Of a stretch of DNA of 64,000 nucleotides, positions 35,676 through 44,656 are shown piece by piece (the first letter of the stretch is position 1; every line of letters starts with the position of its first letter). The stretch comes from Anaerolinea sp. (GTDB lineage Bacteria; Chloroflexota; Anaerolineae; Anaerolineales; Villigracilaceae), in NCBI GenBank assembly GCA_020723805.1, contig DYID01000001.1, forward strand, positions 142,811-206,810, given 5' to 3'. The notes beneath the pieces were generated by a model. That model made no database searches and had not been told where the DNA came from. It was given only the letters and a program-made list of their open reading frames with translations. A program made the position numbers and the translations under genes.

Positions 35676-37337
35676 ATGCCTCGTCGTTCTTTGGCTCGTC
35701 TCTACAAGGACGAGTTCAGCGGCTATTCGCTTGCCAAATTTCAGCAGGACCTGCTTGCGGGTCTGACTGTTGCCGCGGTTGCCCTGCCGCTTGCGCTCGC
35801 CTTCGGCGTCGCCTCGGGCGCCACCGCCGCCGCGGGTCTCGTCACCGCCATCGTGGCGGGCTTCGTCATGGGGGCGCTCTCCGGCGCGCCCTACCAAATC
35901 AGCGGACCGACCGGCGCCATGTCCGCCGTGCTCATCGTCCTTGCCAACCGTTACGGGCTGGAGGGCATCTGGATCGCCGGGCTTTTCTCCGGTCTGCTCC
36001 TGCTGCTCATCGGTCTCATGCGGCTTGGTCGCTTCATCGCCTTCATCCCCTCTGCCGTCATCAGCGGCTTCACTTCGGGCATTGCGCTCATCATCTTCAT
36101 CGGGCAGATTGACAACTTCCTCGGCGTCAAGACCGAAGCCGCCGAAACCGCCGCGCAAAAACTGCTCGGATATTTTCAGGGCGGCATCACCCCCAATCTC
36201 CAGTCTCTAATTCTCGGATTTGTTGTTGTGGGGACTATGTTGTTCATGCCCAAGAAGTGGAACGCGCGCTTCCCCGCTTCGCTGCTCGGCATCATCCTCG
36301 CCACGCTTCTTTCCTCGACCTTGAACTGGTCGGTGGCAACGATTGGTGAGATTCCCCGCACGCTCTTCCTCGCCGACCGCCTCAGCCTGGCTCACATCCC
36401 CTGGCAGAATCTCCCCGACTTCATCGCCCCCACGCTGACCATCACCGCCCTCGGCGCGGTGGAATCTCTGTTGTGCGGCGCGGTCGCCTCGAACATGACC
36501 GGCATCCGCCTGCAAGCCAACCAGGAACTCATCGCCCAGGGCGTGGGCAACATGCTCATCCCATTCTTCGGCGGCGTCCCTGCCACCGCCGCCATTGCGC
36601 GTTCAAGTGTGGGCATCAAATCGGGCGGGCAGACGCGCCTCGTCAGCATCATTCACGCGGTCGGGTTGCTGCTCTCCATGTTTCTGCTCGCGCCCTTCAT
36701 GGCGCGCATCCCGCTTGCTGCGCTGGCGGGCGTGCTGATGGTGACCGCCGTGCGCATGAACGAATGGCACGCCATCCGCTTCATCTTCGGCAAGCGCTTC
36801 AAGACCGACATGATCGCCTTCACCGTCACCATGCTCGCCACCATCACCCTCGACCTGACGCAAGCCATCCTCATCGGCTCGTTCATGGCGGGCGCGGTGT
36901 TCCTCAACAAAATCGCCACGCTCGATATCGAAGTGCAGGAAGTGGACGTGGAACGCCTGCGGCAAAGAGGCATCGAGACAGCCGGCAAGTGCAAGCATGT
37001 GAAGGTCGCTTTCCTCACCGGTCCGCTCTTCTTTGCGGCGGTGGGACAGTTCAACGAAGCCTTCCAAAGCCTGGGCGATACGCACGCCCTCATCCTTTCC
37101 ATGCGCGGCGTGCCGCTGATTGACACCGCCGGTCTCGAAGCCATTCACCGCCTCGATGAGCGCCTCGAAAAACAAGGCGGCACACTCATGTTTGCCGGCA
37201 TTCACGGGAACGCCTATACCATGATGAAACGCGGCGGGCTGGTGGAACACATCGGCGAGGAAAACTTCTTCTGGTCCAGCGACCAGGCAATCGTCGAGGC
37301 GGAGAGGCGGGGCTGTAAATTTTGCCCGCAGGAGTGA
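35676..37337 (+). CDS. SulP-family anion transporter with STAS domain
   Basis: The 553-residue protein has the SulP permease core of about 12 to 14 helices, with the typical segment ISGPTGAMSAVLIVLANRYGLEG near residue 72. A cytoplasmic STAS domain begins near residue 435 (VAFLTGPLFFAAVGQFNEAF, then ILSMRGVPLIDTAGLEAIHRLDERLEKQGGTLMFAG). SulP proteins move sulfate, bicarbonate or dicarboxylates. The sulfur-oxidation genes 10 kb away make sulfate attractive, but SulP substrates cannot be told from sequence. GGAG lies before the ATG. It appears to be a single-gene unit. Confidence 0.9.
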   Translation: MPRRSLARLYKDEFSGYSLAKFQQDLLAGLTVAAVALPLALAFGVASGATAAAGLVTAIVAGFVMGALSGAPYQISGPTGAMSAVLIVLANRYGLEGIWIAGLFSGLLLLLIGLMRLGRFIAFIPSAVISGFTSGIALIIFIGQIDNFLGVKTEAAETAAQKLLGYFQGGITPNLQSLILGFVVVGTMLFMPKKWNARFPASLLGIILATLLSSTLNWSVATIGEIPRTLFLADRLSLAHIPWQNLPDFIAPTLTITALGAVESLLCGAVASNMTGIRLQANQELIAQGVGNMLIPFFGGVPATAAIARSSVGIKSGGQTRLVSIIHAVGLLLSMFLLAPFMARIPLAALAGVLMVTAVRMNEWHAIRFIFGKRFKTDMIAFTVTMLATITLDLTQAILIGSFMAGAVFLNKIATLDIEVQEVDVERLRQRGIETAGKCKHVKVAFLTGPLFFAAVGQFNEAFQSLGDTHALILSMRGVPLIDTAGLEAIHRLDERLEKQGGTLMFAGIHGNAYTMMKRGGLVEHIGEENFFWSSDQAIVEAERRGCKFCPQE

Positions 37338-37419
37338 TAAGATAAACGACAGTCGTCGCGGGCGGTTGTCTTCTTTTACCTATTTGACTTTGCGGAGACT
37401 TGCGTTCTCTGCGATTGAG

Positions 37420-37436
37420 GACGTTAGAGAACGTCC
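37420..37436. repeat. GACGTTAGAGAACGTC palindrome
   Basis: A perfect hexamer palindrome around AGAG lies just upstream of the Gfo/Idh gene. Related copies occur at 44638-44656, 48888-48906, 62358-62376 and 63706-63724. Confidence 0.7.
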
Positions 37437-37460
37437 CCTGTGCATTCTGGAAGGAGCAAT

Positions 37461-38441
37461 ATGTCCAAAGTATTGAATTGGGGTTTGCTTTCCACGGCGC
37501 GCATCAACCGCGCGCTCATCCCGCCGCTGCAGGTCTCGCGGCGCAACAAACTGCTGGCGGTGGCTTCGCGTTCGCAGGCAGCCGCCGACGCCTACGCCAA
37601 GGAAAAGAAGATTCCGCGCGCCTATGGCTCTTATGAAGCGCTGCTCGCCGACCCTGAAATTGACGTCATCTACAATCCGCTTCCCAATCACCTGCACGCC
37701 GAATGGACGATCAAAGCCGTGCAGGCGGGCAAGCATGTGTTGTGCGAAAAGCCGCTCGCGCTGAGCGTGGAGGAAGTGGACGCCATCCGCGAGGCGGCGC
37801 GCAAGCATGGACGGGTGGTGGCGGAGGCGTTCATGTACCGCCACCATCCGCAGACGCTGAAGGTGCAGGAAATCGTGCAAAACGGTTCACTCGGGACCCT
37901 GAAACTGATTCGCGGTTCCTTTACCTTTATCCTCACCCGTGAGGGAGACGTGCGCCTGAGACCCGAATGGGGCGGCGGGAGTATTTGGGATGTGGGTTGT
38001 TATCCCATCAGTTACGCGCGGACTGTCGTCGGGGAGGAGCCGCTTGAGGTGTTTGGCTGGCAGGTTACAGGTCCGACCGGAATCGACGAGACGTTTGCCG
38101 GGCAGATGCGCTTCAGGAACGATGTCATCGCGCAGTTCGATTCGAGTTTCGTCATCCCCTTCCACGCCTTTATGGAAATCGTCGGCAGTGAAGGAACGCT
38201 GAACATCCCGCATCCGTTCAAGCCCGGCATTGCCGAAAAAATCTACCTCACGCGGGGCGAACGAATCGAGACCATCACCATCAAGGGCATCGAACTGTAC
38301 AGCGGCGAGGTGGAAGACATGGCGGATGCCATCCTGCTCGGCAGGACGCCGCGCATTCCGCTGGAAGACAGCCGCGCCAACGTGGCGGCGATTGCCGCGT
38401 TTCTCGAATCGGCGCGCACGGGCAAGCCTGTGCGCCTGTAA
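37461..38441 (+). CDS. Gfo/Idh/MocA-family oxidoreductase
   Basis: The 326-residue protein has an N-terminal NAD(P)-binding Rossmann fold (LNWGLLSTARINRALIPPL) and the family signature HVLCEKPLALSVEEVDAI near residue 93, with the catalytic-type Lys. The C-terminal alpha/beta domain contains GGGSIWDVGCYPISYAR, which holds a conserved cysteine and Tyr region. It likely oxidises or reduces a sugar or sugar derivative. AAGGAGC lies 6 bases before the ATG. The next gene is an alpha-oxoamine synthase, but they need not be related. Substrate unknown. Confidence 0.87.
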   Translation: MSKVLNWGLLSTARINRALIPPLQVSRRNKLLAVASRSQAAADAYAKEKKIPRAYGSYEALLADPEIDVIYNPLPNHLHAEWTIKAVQAGKHVLCEKPLALSVEEVDAIREAARKHGRVVAEAFMYRHHPQTLKVQEIVQNGSLGTLKLIRGSFTFILTREGDVRLRPEWGGGSIWDVGCYPISYARTVVGEEPLEVFGWQVTGPTGIDETFAGQMRFRNDVIAQFDSSFVIPFHAFMEIVGSEGTLNIPHPFKPGIAEKIYLTRGERIETITIKGIELYSGEVEDMADAILLGRTPRIPLEDSRANVAAIAAFLESARTGKPVRL

Positions 38442-38500
38442 CTGGACAGAACCTTTTCCCTCTGCTACACTTCCCCCCACATTTTTCCGGAGGAATACGA

Positions 38501-39712
38501 ATGGATGTACATCACACCGATGACGCTGTAACCCGCCGCATCAAGGCGTTTACGGAGCGCGTTGCCCAGGTCAAGGCAAACGACCTTTATTTTTATAACC
38601 AGCCTATCGAGGAGATTTTGCCCGGCATGAAGGTGCGCGTGAACGGGCGCACCATGGGAATGTACGCCTCCTACAGTTACCTGGGCTTGATCAACCACCC
38701 GCGCATCAACGAAGCCGCCAAACGCGCCGTGGACAAATTCGGCACGGGGACGAACGGCGTGCGCTCCCTGGCGGGCTCGCTCACCCTGCATACCGAACTG
38801 GAAGAGACCATTGCACACTTCAAACACGCCGAAGCCGCCATCACCTATTCTTCCGGTTACGCCACCAACCTGACCGTCGTCTCCACCCTGATGGGACGCG
38901 GCGATTACGTCTTCTCGGACAAACTCAACCACGCCTCCATTGTGGACGGCTGTTTGATGTCTGGCGCGGAATTTCGCCGCTTCCGCCACAACGACATGGA
39001 ACACCTCGAGGGCTTGCTTCGCAATGCCCCGCCCGATGTCGCCAAACTGGTCATCGCCGACTCGGTCTTCAGCATGGATGGCGACATCATTGACCTGCCA
39101 AAGATGGTGGAGTTGTGCAAAAAATACAACGCCTGGCTGATGATTGACGAAGCGCACTCGGTGGGCGTGCTGGGGGAGCGGGGTACGGGCATCGAGGAAC
39201 ATTTCAACATGTACGGCGCGATTGACATCAAGATGGGCACACTGAGCAAGACCATCCCCTCGGTGGGTGGGTATGTTGCCGCCAGCAAAGACATCATCAC
39301 CTACCTGCGTCACGCCAGCCGCGCTTACATCTTCTCTGCCGCGCTGCCGCCCGCCCAAGCCGCCGCCGCCAACGAGGCATTCAAGGTCATTCTCGATGAA
39401 CCCTGGCGCATCGAACGCCTCAACCAAAATACCAAACAATTCATCGGCGGGCTGAAGAGCATGGGTTTCGATACGATGTTGACCGAAACCGCCATTGTCC
39501 CTGTGCTGTGCGGCGACGACAACACCGCCTTTGCCATGACGCGCGAATGCCAGCACAACGACGTGTTCGTCCTGCCCGTCGTTTCGCCCGCCGTCCCCGA
39601 AGGGCTCGCCCGTCTGCGTGCCACCGTCACTGCCGCGCACGAACCCGACGAAATCGAACGCGCCATGGAAGTCATTGGCGAGGCGGGGAAGAAACTGGGC
39701 TTGATCAAATAG
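38501..39712 (+). CDS. Alpha-oxoamine synthase (KBL/BioF-like aminotransferase)
   Basis: The 403-residue protein is a fold-type I PLP enzyme of the alpha-oxoamine synthase family (glycine C-acetyltransferase, BioF, serine palmitoyltransferase). Marks are YSYLGLINHPRINEAA, GTGTNGVRSLAGSLTLHTELEE, HASIVDG, DEAHSVGVLGERGTGIEEHF near residue 209, and the PLP lysine in KMGTLSKTIPSVGGYVA near residue 250. It condenses an amino acid with an acyl-CoA. The family member cannot be fixed; there are no bio genes nearby. GGAGG precedes the ATG by 8 bases. Confidence 0.88.
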   Translation: MDVHHTDDAVTRRIKAFTERVAQVKANDLYFYNQPIEEILPGMKVRVNGRTMGMYASYSYLGLINHPRINEAAKRAVDKFGTGTNGVRSLAGSLTLHTELEETIAHFKHAEAAITYSSGYATNLTVVSTLMGRGDYVFSDKLNHASIVDGCLMSGAEFRRFRHNDMEHLEGLLRNAPPDVAKLVIADSVFSMDGDIIDLPKMVELCKKYNAWLMIDEAHSVGVLGERGTGIEEHFNMYGAIDIKMGTLSKTIPSVGGYVAASKDIITYLRHASRAYIFSAALPPAQAAAANEAFKVILDEPWRIERLNQNTKQFIGGLKSMGFDTMLTETAIVPVLCGDDNTAFAMTRECQHNDVFVLPVVSPAVPEGLARLRATVTAAHEPDEIERAMEVIGEAGKKLGLIK

Positions 39713-39765
39713 GACGCCAGCCTCGCAGGCTGATGGCTTCCCTGCCCCCATTACCCATAGTTACC

Positions 39766-40989
39766 ATGCGCCTGCGCTTTCAACTCATCGTTTTCATGCT
39801 CGTCCGCACCATCCTGAACACCATGCACAGGATGGTGTATCCTTTTTTATCGGTCTTCGCGCGCGGGCTGGGCGTCGAAATCACCACGCTCTCCTACGTC
39901 ATCACCGTGCGTTCCTTTATCGGCATGTTTGCGCCTGTCTTTGGCTCGATTGCCGACCATCGCGGGCGCAAATTTGGGGTTTTGAGCGGCATCCTCCTGT
40001 TTACCCTCGGCATGAGCGCCGTTGCGCTGCGACCGAACTTCCTCACCTTCAGCCTCGCCGTCCTTTTTGCCATTCTCGGCAAATATCTCTTCGACAGTTC
40101 CATGCAAGCGTACTTTGGCGACCGCATTCCCTACGAACGGCGCGGCACGGCGCTGGCAGTCACCGAAGTGGCGTGGTCGTTGGCGTTCATCGCCGGGGTC
40201 CCGTTGATGGGATGGTTGATTGCAGGCGGCGGGTGGAATGAACCGTTCCGCTGGCTGACAGGACTTGGGCTGCTCATGTTCGCCGTCATCTGGCGGATGA
40301 TGCCTCGGCACGAGCCCTCCCATGCGGAGGCTGCGCTTCAGACTCCGCCCCAGCCTGGTGCGGCAAAAAAATTTCGCGCCGTGCTGACAAATATCCCCGC
40401 CCTGGCAGGGATTTCCATTGCAATATGGGCGAGCGCCGCCAACGAACTCGTCAATCTGATTTTTGGCGTGTGGCTCGAAGACTCGTTTGGCTTGAAGATC
40501 GCCGCGCTGGCGGGCGCTTCTGCCGTGCTGGGGTTGTCTGAACTCAGCGGCGAGGGACTTGTGGCGCTCACCACCGACCGCCTCGGCAAGCCGCGCGCTC
40601 TCCTGCTGGGGTTGAGCGGCAACGCGCTGGCATCCCTGTTACTGCCCTTCATCGGGCGGACGGAACTCGGCGCATTGATTGGGCTGTTCCTGTTCTACAT
40701 CACCTTTGAGTATGTGATGGTCAGCCACATCCCCCTGATGACGGAGGTCATGCCCGAGGCGCGCGCCACCCTGCTCTCTTTCAACCTGACCGGTCACTCG
40801 CTGGGACGCATGATCGGCGCACTGCTGGCGACGTTCATTTACCAGCGCTTCGGCTTTTTCCCTGTGGCGCTCACCGCCATCCTCTTCAATCTGTTTGCCC
40901 TGCTGGCGCTCGGTGAGTTGACACAGCGTTTCATCATCCTGCCGCGCATCCTGGCGTGGTTTCGGCGCGCGGAGGAGATGGAAGCATGA
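39766..40989 (+). CDS. MFS transporter of unknown substrate
   Basis: The 407-residue protein has about 12 hydrophobic helices. The loop after helix 2 reads GSIADHRGRKFGVLSGILLF, a variant of the MFS motif A. The second half carries DRLGKPRALLLGLSGNALA. A start at 39733 (MASLPPLPI) is also possible; neither has a Shine-Dalgarno sequence. It follows the oxoamine synthase gene by about 50 bases and overlaps the next gene by 4 bases. The substrate cannot be inferred. Confidence 0.75.
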   Translation: MRLRFQLIVFMLVRTILNTMHRMVYPFLSVFARGLGVEITTLSYVITVRSFIGMFAPVFGSIADHRGRKFGVLSGILLFTLGMSAVALRPNFLTFSLAVLFAILGKYLFDSSMQAYFGDRIPYERRGTALAVTEVAWSLAFIAGVPLMGWLIAGGGWNEPFRWLTGLGLLMFAVIWRMMPRHEPSHAEAALQTPPQPGAAKKFRAVLTNIPALAGISIAIWASAANELVNLIFGVWLEDSFGLKIAALAGASAVLGLSELSGEGLVALTTDRLGKPRALLLGLSGNALASLLLPFIGRTELGALIGLFLFYITFEYVMVSHIPLMTEVMPEARATLLSFNLTGHSLGRMIGALLATFIYQRFGFFPVALTAILFNLFALLALGELTQRFIILPRILAWFRRAEEMEA

Positions 40990-41558
40990 GCGTTCTTCTT
41001 TTGTTCGTATATGGGGTCAGCCTGGCGTATTTTGCCCTGACCCTTTTGTGGTTCCTCGTCCCTGCTTTCTACGGACTGCCCTCCAAGCCGACCCAGCCCA
41101 ACCGCATTCGCAAGGCATTGCGGATGGCGGGCTTGAAGGAAGGGGAGACGCTGTATGACCTCGGCGCCGGCGACGGGCGCGTGCTCTTCATCGCCGCGAG
41201 GGAATTCGGGGCAAATGCTGTCGGTTTGGAGGTGGGACCGGTGCAGGTCGCCTTCGTTTGGCTGCGAATCCTGCTGGGCGGGGCAGGGGAGCGGGTGCGG
41301 GTTAGGTGGGCAAACTATTACCGCGCCGACTTAAGCCAGGCAGACGTGGTCTTCATCTACGCCACCCTGCGCGAGTTGATGAAACTGGCTCCGCATTTGC
41401 AGAAACAGATGCGGGCGGGGACCAGGCTGGTTTCGATTGCGGCAGACTTCCCTGAGTGGGAACCGACGGCGTTCGATGAGGAGAGTCTGATCTTTGTGTA
41501 TGAAATGCCGCCTCGTCAGGGCAGTCTGACAACGTATCTTCTCAAACGGACAGATTAA
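40986..41558 (+). CDS. Membrane-anchored class I SAM methyltransferase
   Basis: The 190-residue protein has an N-terminal membrane span (residues 3-25) followed by a compact Rossmann methyltransferase domain. The SAM-binding motif I YDLGAGDGRVLFIAARE is near residue 57, an acidic residue follows in AVGLEVGP, and DVVFIYATLRELMKLAP is motif IV-like. Such short single-span enzymes resemble protein-lysine methyltransferases of the ATPSCKMT type, but that is uncertain. Its ATG overlaps the stop of the MFS gene (ATGA). The 3' end overlaps the convergent DUF2270 gene by 4 bases. Confidence 0.75.
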   Translation: MSVLLLFVYGVSLAYFALTLLWFLVPAFYGLPSKPTQPNRIRKALRMAGLKEGETLYDLGAGDGRVLFIAAREFGANAVGLEVGPVQVAFVWLRILLGGAGERVRVRWANYYRADLSQADVVFIYATLRELMKLAPHLQKQMRAGTRLVSIAADFPEWEPTAFDEESLIFVYEMPPRQGSLTTYLLKRTD

Positions 41559-42628
41559 TTTTCCTCGGAGAGGGGGTTGAAACCGCGTCCCAACACTTCC
41601 TGCGCGGGTGAGACAATGACAAACGCCTGCGGGTCTTCCTTTGCCACAGCCGCCTTGAGATTATGTACTTCGGTGACGGTCAGCGCGCACATCAGAATGG
41701 AGCGTTCGGCGCCCGTGTACATGCCCTTGCCTGAGACGGCGGTGACGCCGCGCCCCAGGTCGCTGAGGATGCGTTTGGAGACCGTTTCGGCTTTGTTGGT
41801 GATAACCATCGCCAGCAGCTGTTTGCGGCGGTGACGCGGGGCAAACCAGGCACGCAAGCCTTTGGGTTTTTCCCGCCCGTTGGCGGTAAGCGGGACAGTC
41901 TCCTCGCCAAAGCGCGGCAGGATTTCGCCCGTAGCGTGGGTCATGGTGACAGTCCCGATGGCAATCAGCATCAGGAAACCATAGTAGATTGCCCCCAGCG
42001 TGAGCATCAGTTGTCCGGGAAGAGGTCCGACACTGCCGCGTTGAATGAATTCCGCCACACTGGCGGCTGGTTGGGGAAAGAGATAACTTTTTGCCAACCA
42101 GGAGGCGCCCAGGATGCCGTAAATCCACAAGTAATTGCGCCGCAGACGCCTGCCGAACGCCTCCCACATGGAAATGGGGAATTTGGGCATGAGCAGATTT
42201 TCCGCCAGGCTTTCCGCCCATTCGGGCGAGGGATGAAACGGCGGCACGAGCATGGCGGCGTAGAAATCGGTTTCCATCAGACGGATGCGGTAACTCCACA
42301 GTTCGTAGTAGCGGTAGCGCCTTGCCTCCATGAAGAGAAACCAGGTAATCAGCAGGGTATTGAGGATGATGACCCCGTGATGGACGGTCGGTTGGCTGAA
42401 GGCAATGGAAAGCGCCGCGCCGGTGGAGACCACCGCCCAGTTCGTGGTGGTATCCAACCTTTGCCGCCACACGTTGGCGCGCTGGATTTCGGCGCGGAAG
42501 AAATGTACCATGGCGGTGACAAATTCGCTGGTCTTCAGGCTGTATCCGCGATACGTCCAGACCGGCTCTTCCGGTTCCTGTTGCGCGGATGTTTTTCCCT
42601 TGGGGGTTGATTTTTTTTCTGTGGTCAT
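41555..42628 (-). CDS. DUF2270-DUF2179 membrane fusion protein
   Basis: The 357-residue protein joins a DUF2270 membrane region (about residues 25-215: TYRGYSLKTSEFVTAMVHFFRAEIQRANVWRQRLD and four hydrophobic segments) to a C-terminal domain. That C-terminal domain (about residues 270-350: LLAMVITNKAETVSKRILSDLGRGVTAVSGKGMYTG) resembles DUF2179, which usually ends YitT-like transporters. DUF2179 is thought to be a small ligand-binding or regulatory module. The gene follows the SLC13-like permease by 4 bases, so the two are co-transcribed and may cooperate. No function can be named. Confidence 0.7.
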   Translation of the reverse strand: MTTEKKSTPKGKTSAQQEPEEPVWTYRGYSLKTSEFVTAMVHFFRAEIQRANVWRQRLDTTTNWAVVSTGAALSIAFSQPTVHHGVIILNTLLITWFLFMEARRYRYYELWSYRIRLMETDFYAAMLVPPFHPSPEWAESLAENLLMPKFPISMWEAFGRRLRRNYLWIYGILGASWLAKSYLFPQPAASVAEFIQRGSVGPLPGQLMLTLGAIYYGFLMLIAIGTVTMTHATGEILPRFGEETVPLTANGREKPKGLRAWFAPRHRRKQLLAMVITNKAETVSKRILSDLGRGVTAVSGKGMYTGAERSILMCALTVTEVHNLKAAVAKEDPQAFVIVSPAQEVLGRGFNPLSEEN

Positions 42629-42632
42629 CGTT

Positions 42633-44432
42633 TTATCCTATCGGTTTGAGGAGCGGGAGAAGAACCATCAAAACCATCACGAGCAGAATCGTGAGCGGGA
42701 TGCCCACGCGGGCATAATCCTTGAACGTGTATCCGCCCGCGCCCATCACCATGACGTTGACGGAATGCCCCAGCGGAGACATGAACGCCATCGAAGAAGC
42801 CACCGCTACTGCCAGCGCCACGCTCCTCGGCTCCATCCCGACCTGTTGGGCGGTGGCAATCGCAATCGGCGCAATGACCGTCACCGCCGCCGCCCCGTTG
42901 ACGATTTGAGTCAGCGCAACGGTCAACAGAACGAACCCCGCCAGCAAGCCCAGGTGTCCCGAATTCCTGAACGCCGCGACGATGCCCTCCGCGAACATGA
43001 CCGACGCTCCTGTCTTGTTCAGCGCCACGCCAACGGGCAGCATCCCCGCCACGAGGAACAGACTGCGCCAGTCAATGGCGCGGTATGCCTGATCCATGCT
43101 CATCGCGCCGATCAAAACCATCGTCACTGCGCCGCTCAACATGATTTCCGCAATCAGGCTGGGGAAGACAACCGCCAGCGCCAGAGTCAAAAGCATGACC
43201 AAAGCCGTAGCCCAGCCGCGCAGCGTCATCCGCCCAGAGGGAGCCGACTCCGCCAGAAGGATCAAGCCGGGCTCTGTTCGCAGCAGGCTCAGGCTTTTTT
43301 CCGTCCCTTGCAGGAGGAGCCCGTCGCCGAATTCCAGCGGCAAATCTGCCAGCCGCGTGCGGATGGGACGTCCGCGCCGCCAGATCGCCAGCACCTTCGC
43401 GCCGAATTTCTGCTCGAAGCGCATCTCCCGCAGGGTCTGCGAAGCCAGGGGCGAGCGCGGCGCAATGGCGGCTTCGATGAGTTTCACATCGGGCGTGGCG
43501 AGGTAATCCTGCTGCCATTCGCCGGAGGGCAGAACCTCCAGCATATCCTTCAGCGACTCGGGCAGGCTGTCTTCGGGGCGCGCCACAATCAGCAGAATGT
43601 CGCCGCCTTTCAGCGCGGTGCCCGCCTCGATGGGCAGGGTGGAACGTCCGCGCTGAATCGCAATCACATTGAGATTGTATTTTTCACGCAAACCGCTCTT
43701 CGCCAGAGTCACACCGTCGAGGCAGCCGCCCTTGCATACCATTGCCCGCACCAGCCGTTCCGAAAGTTGATAGGCATTCAGCAAATCAGCGGATTCCTGC
43801 CCCTCTTCGTGCCGCTCGGCGGGAGATTGCGCGGGCAGCAGCTTCCGCCCCCAAAACACCATGTAGAGGATTCCCGCGAGCGTGAGGGGAACGCCGATGG
43901 GCGCAAACTCGGTCAGGGTGAAGCCGGGCAGGTTGGCGTCCCTCAGCAAACCGCTCACCACGATGTTTGTTGTTGTCAGCAGGGTTGCCATGCCGCCCAA
44001 GATCGTGCCGAATGCCAGCGGCATCAGCAGTTTCGACGAGGAGACCTTCGAGCGCCGCGCCACCCCCGAAATCGAAGGGAAGAGCAAAGACGCCGCGGCA
44101 ATGTTGTTCATGAACAACGACAACGTCCCCGCCGCCGCCATCACGCCGAAAATCAGTCTCCGCTCGCCCGCACCGAACAAGCGGATGATGGACGCCCCCA
44201 TCCGCTCGGTCATTCCCGAACGGCGCAATCCCTCCGCCAGCACAAACGCCGACATCATGATGATGACCGCCTGCCGGCTGAACCCCGAAAAGGCTTCCTG
44301 CGGAGTCAAAATTCCGCTCAAGCCCAACGCCAGCATTAGCATCAGCGCAACAATGTCCGCTCGCAAAACGTTCCCCAGAAGCAGCAACGCGGCAACGCCG
44401 AGGAACAACAATGTGAGACTCAGTTGTGACAT
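42633..44432 (-). CDS. SLC13-family permease with TrkA-C domains
   Basis: The 599-residue protein has two sets of membrane helices around a central cytoplasmic region (about residues 200-375) that contains two TrkA-C/RCK-C-like domains. This is the usual layout of large bacterial SLC13/DASS permeases such as putative sulfate, citrate or dicarboxylate carriers. Marks include SAFVLAEGLRRSGMTERMG in the first half and LFLVAGMLPVGVALNKTGASVMFAE in the second. ATG 44432 is the likely start. Regulation by a nucleotide through the RCK domains is plausible. The DUF2270 gene follows directly. Confidence 0.85.
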   Translation of the reverse strand: MSQLSLTLLFLGVAALLLLGNVLRADIVALMLMLALGLSGILTPQEAFSGFSRQAVIIMMSAFVLAEGLRRSGMTERMGASIIRLFGAGERRLIFGVMAAAGTLSLFMNNIAAASLLFPSISGVARRSKVSSSKLLMPLAFGTILGGMATLLTTTNIVVSGLLRDANLPGFTLTEFAPIGVPLTLAGILYMVFWGRKLLPAQSPAERHEEGQESADLLNAYQLSERLVRAMVCKGGCLDGVTLAKSGLREKYNLNVIAIQRGRSTLPIEAGTALKGGDILLIVARPEDSLPESLKDMLEVLPSGEWQQDYLATPDVKLIEAAIAPRSPLASQTLREMRFEQKFGAKVLAIWRRGRPIRTRLADLPLEFGDGLLLQGTEKSLSLLRTEPGLILLAESAPSGRMTLRGWATALVMLLTLALAVVFPSLIAEIMLSGAVTMVLIGAMSMDQAYRAIDWRSLFLVAGMLPVGVALNKTGASVMFAEGIVAAFRNSGHLGLLAGFVLLTVALTQIVNGAAAVTVIAPIAIATAQQVGMEPRSVALAVAVASSMAFMSPLGHSVNVMVMGAGGYTFKDYARVGIPLTILLVMVLMVLLPLLKPIG

Positions 44433-44461
44433 TGACAAAAAATTCGCTTTTCCTTATGGGA

Positions 44462-44656
44462 TGAAAATCCGTTACTTGTCGCCTGAAAAGACGAGATCAA
44501 TCTCGCCCTACCGCATAAGATGAGTTGCTCAAAACGACGCTTCGGGACTCACCCGAGGCTGATTCTGTTTCGAGAGGCATTCGCGGCGCTTCGAGCATCG
44601 GGGGGGGGGAAATCCCCGCCTCAGCGCATGGCAGCGGACGTTAGAGAACGTCCGCT
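44462..44656. repeat. Repeat-rich gap: MITE-like copy F and GACGTT palindrome
   Basis: At 44469-44529 lies a short TTACGCAG-family element (TTGTCGCCTGAAAAGACGAG then ATCTCG...CGCATAAGATGAG). At 44638-44656 GCGGACGTT-AGAG-AACGTCCGC forms a perfect stem, which also supplies the last codons of the Mo oxidoreductase gene. No gene was seen between 44439 and 44640. Confidence 0.65.

Noticed and set aside
38465-39751. Minus-strand 428-residue frame opposite the alpha-oxoamine synthase gene
   Set aside because: It is an antisense shadow of a well-defined PLP enzyme and has no recognisable domain.
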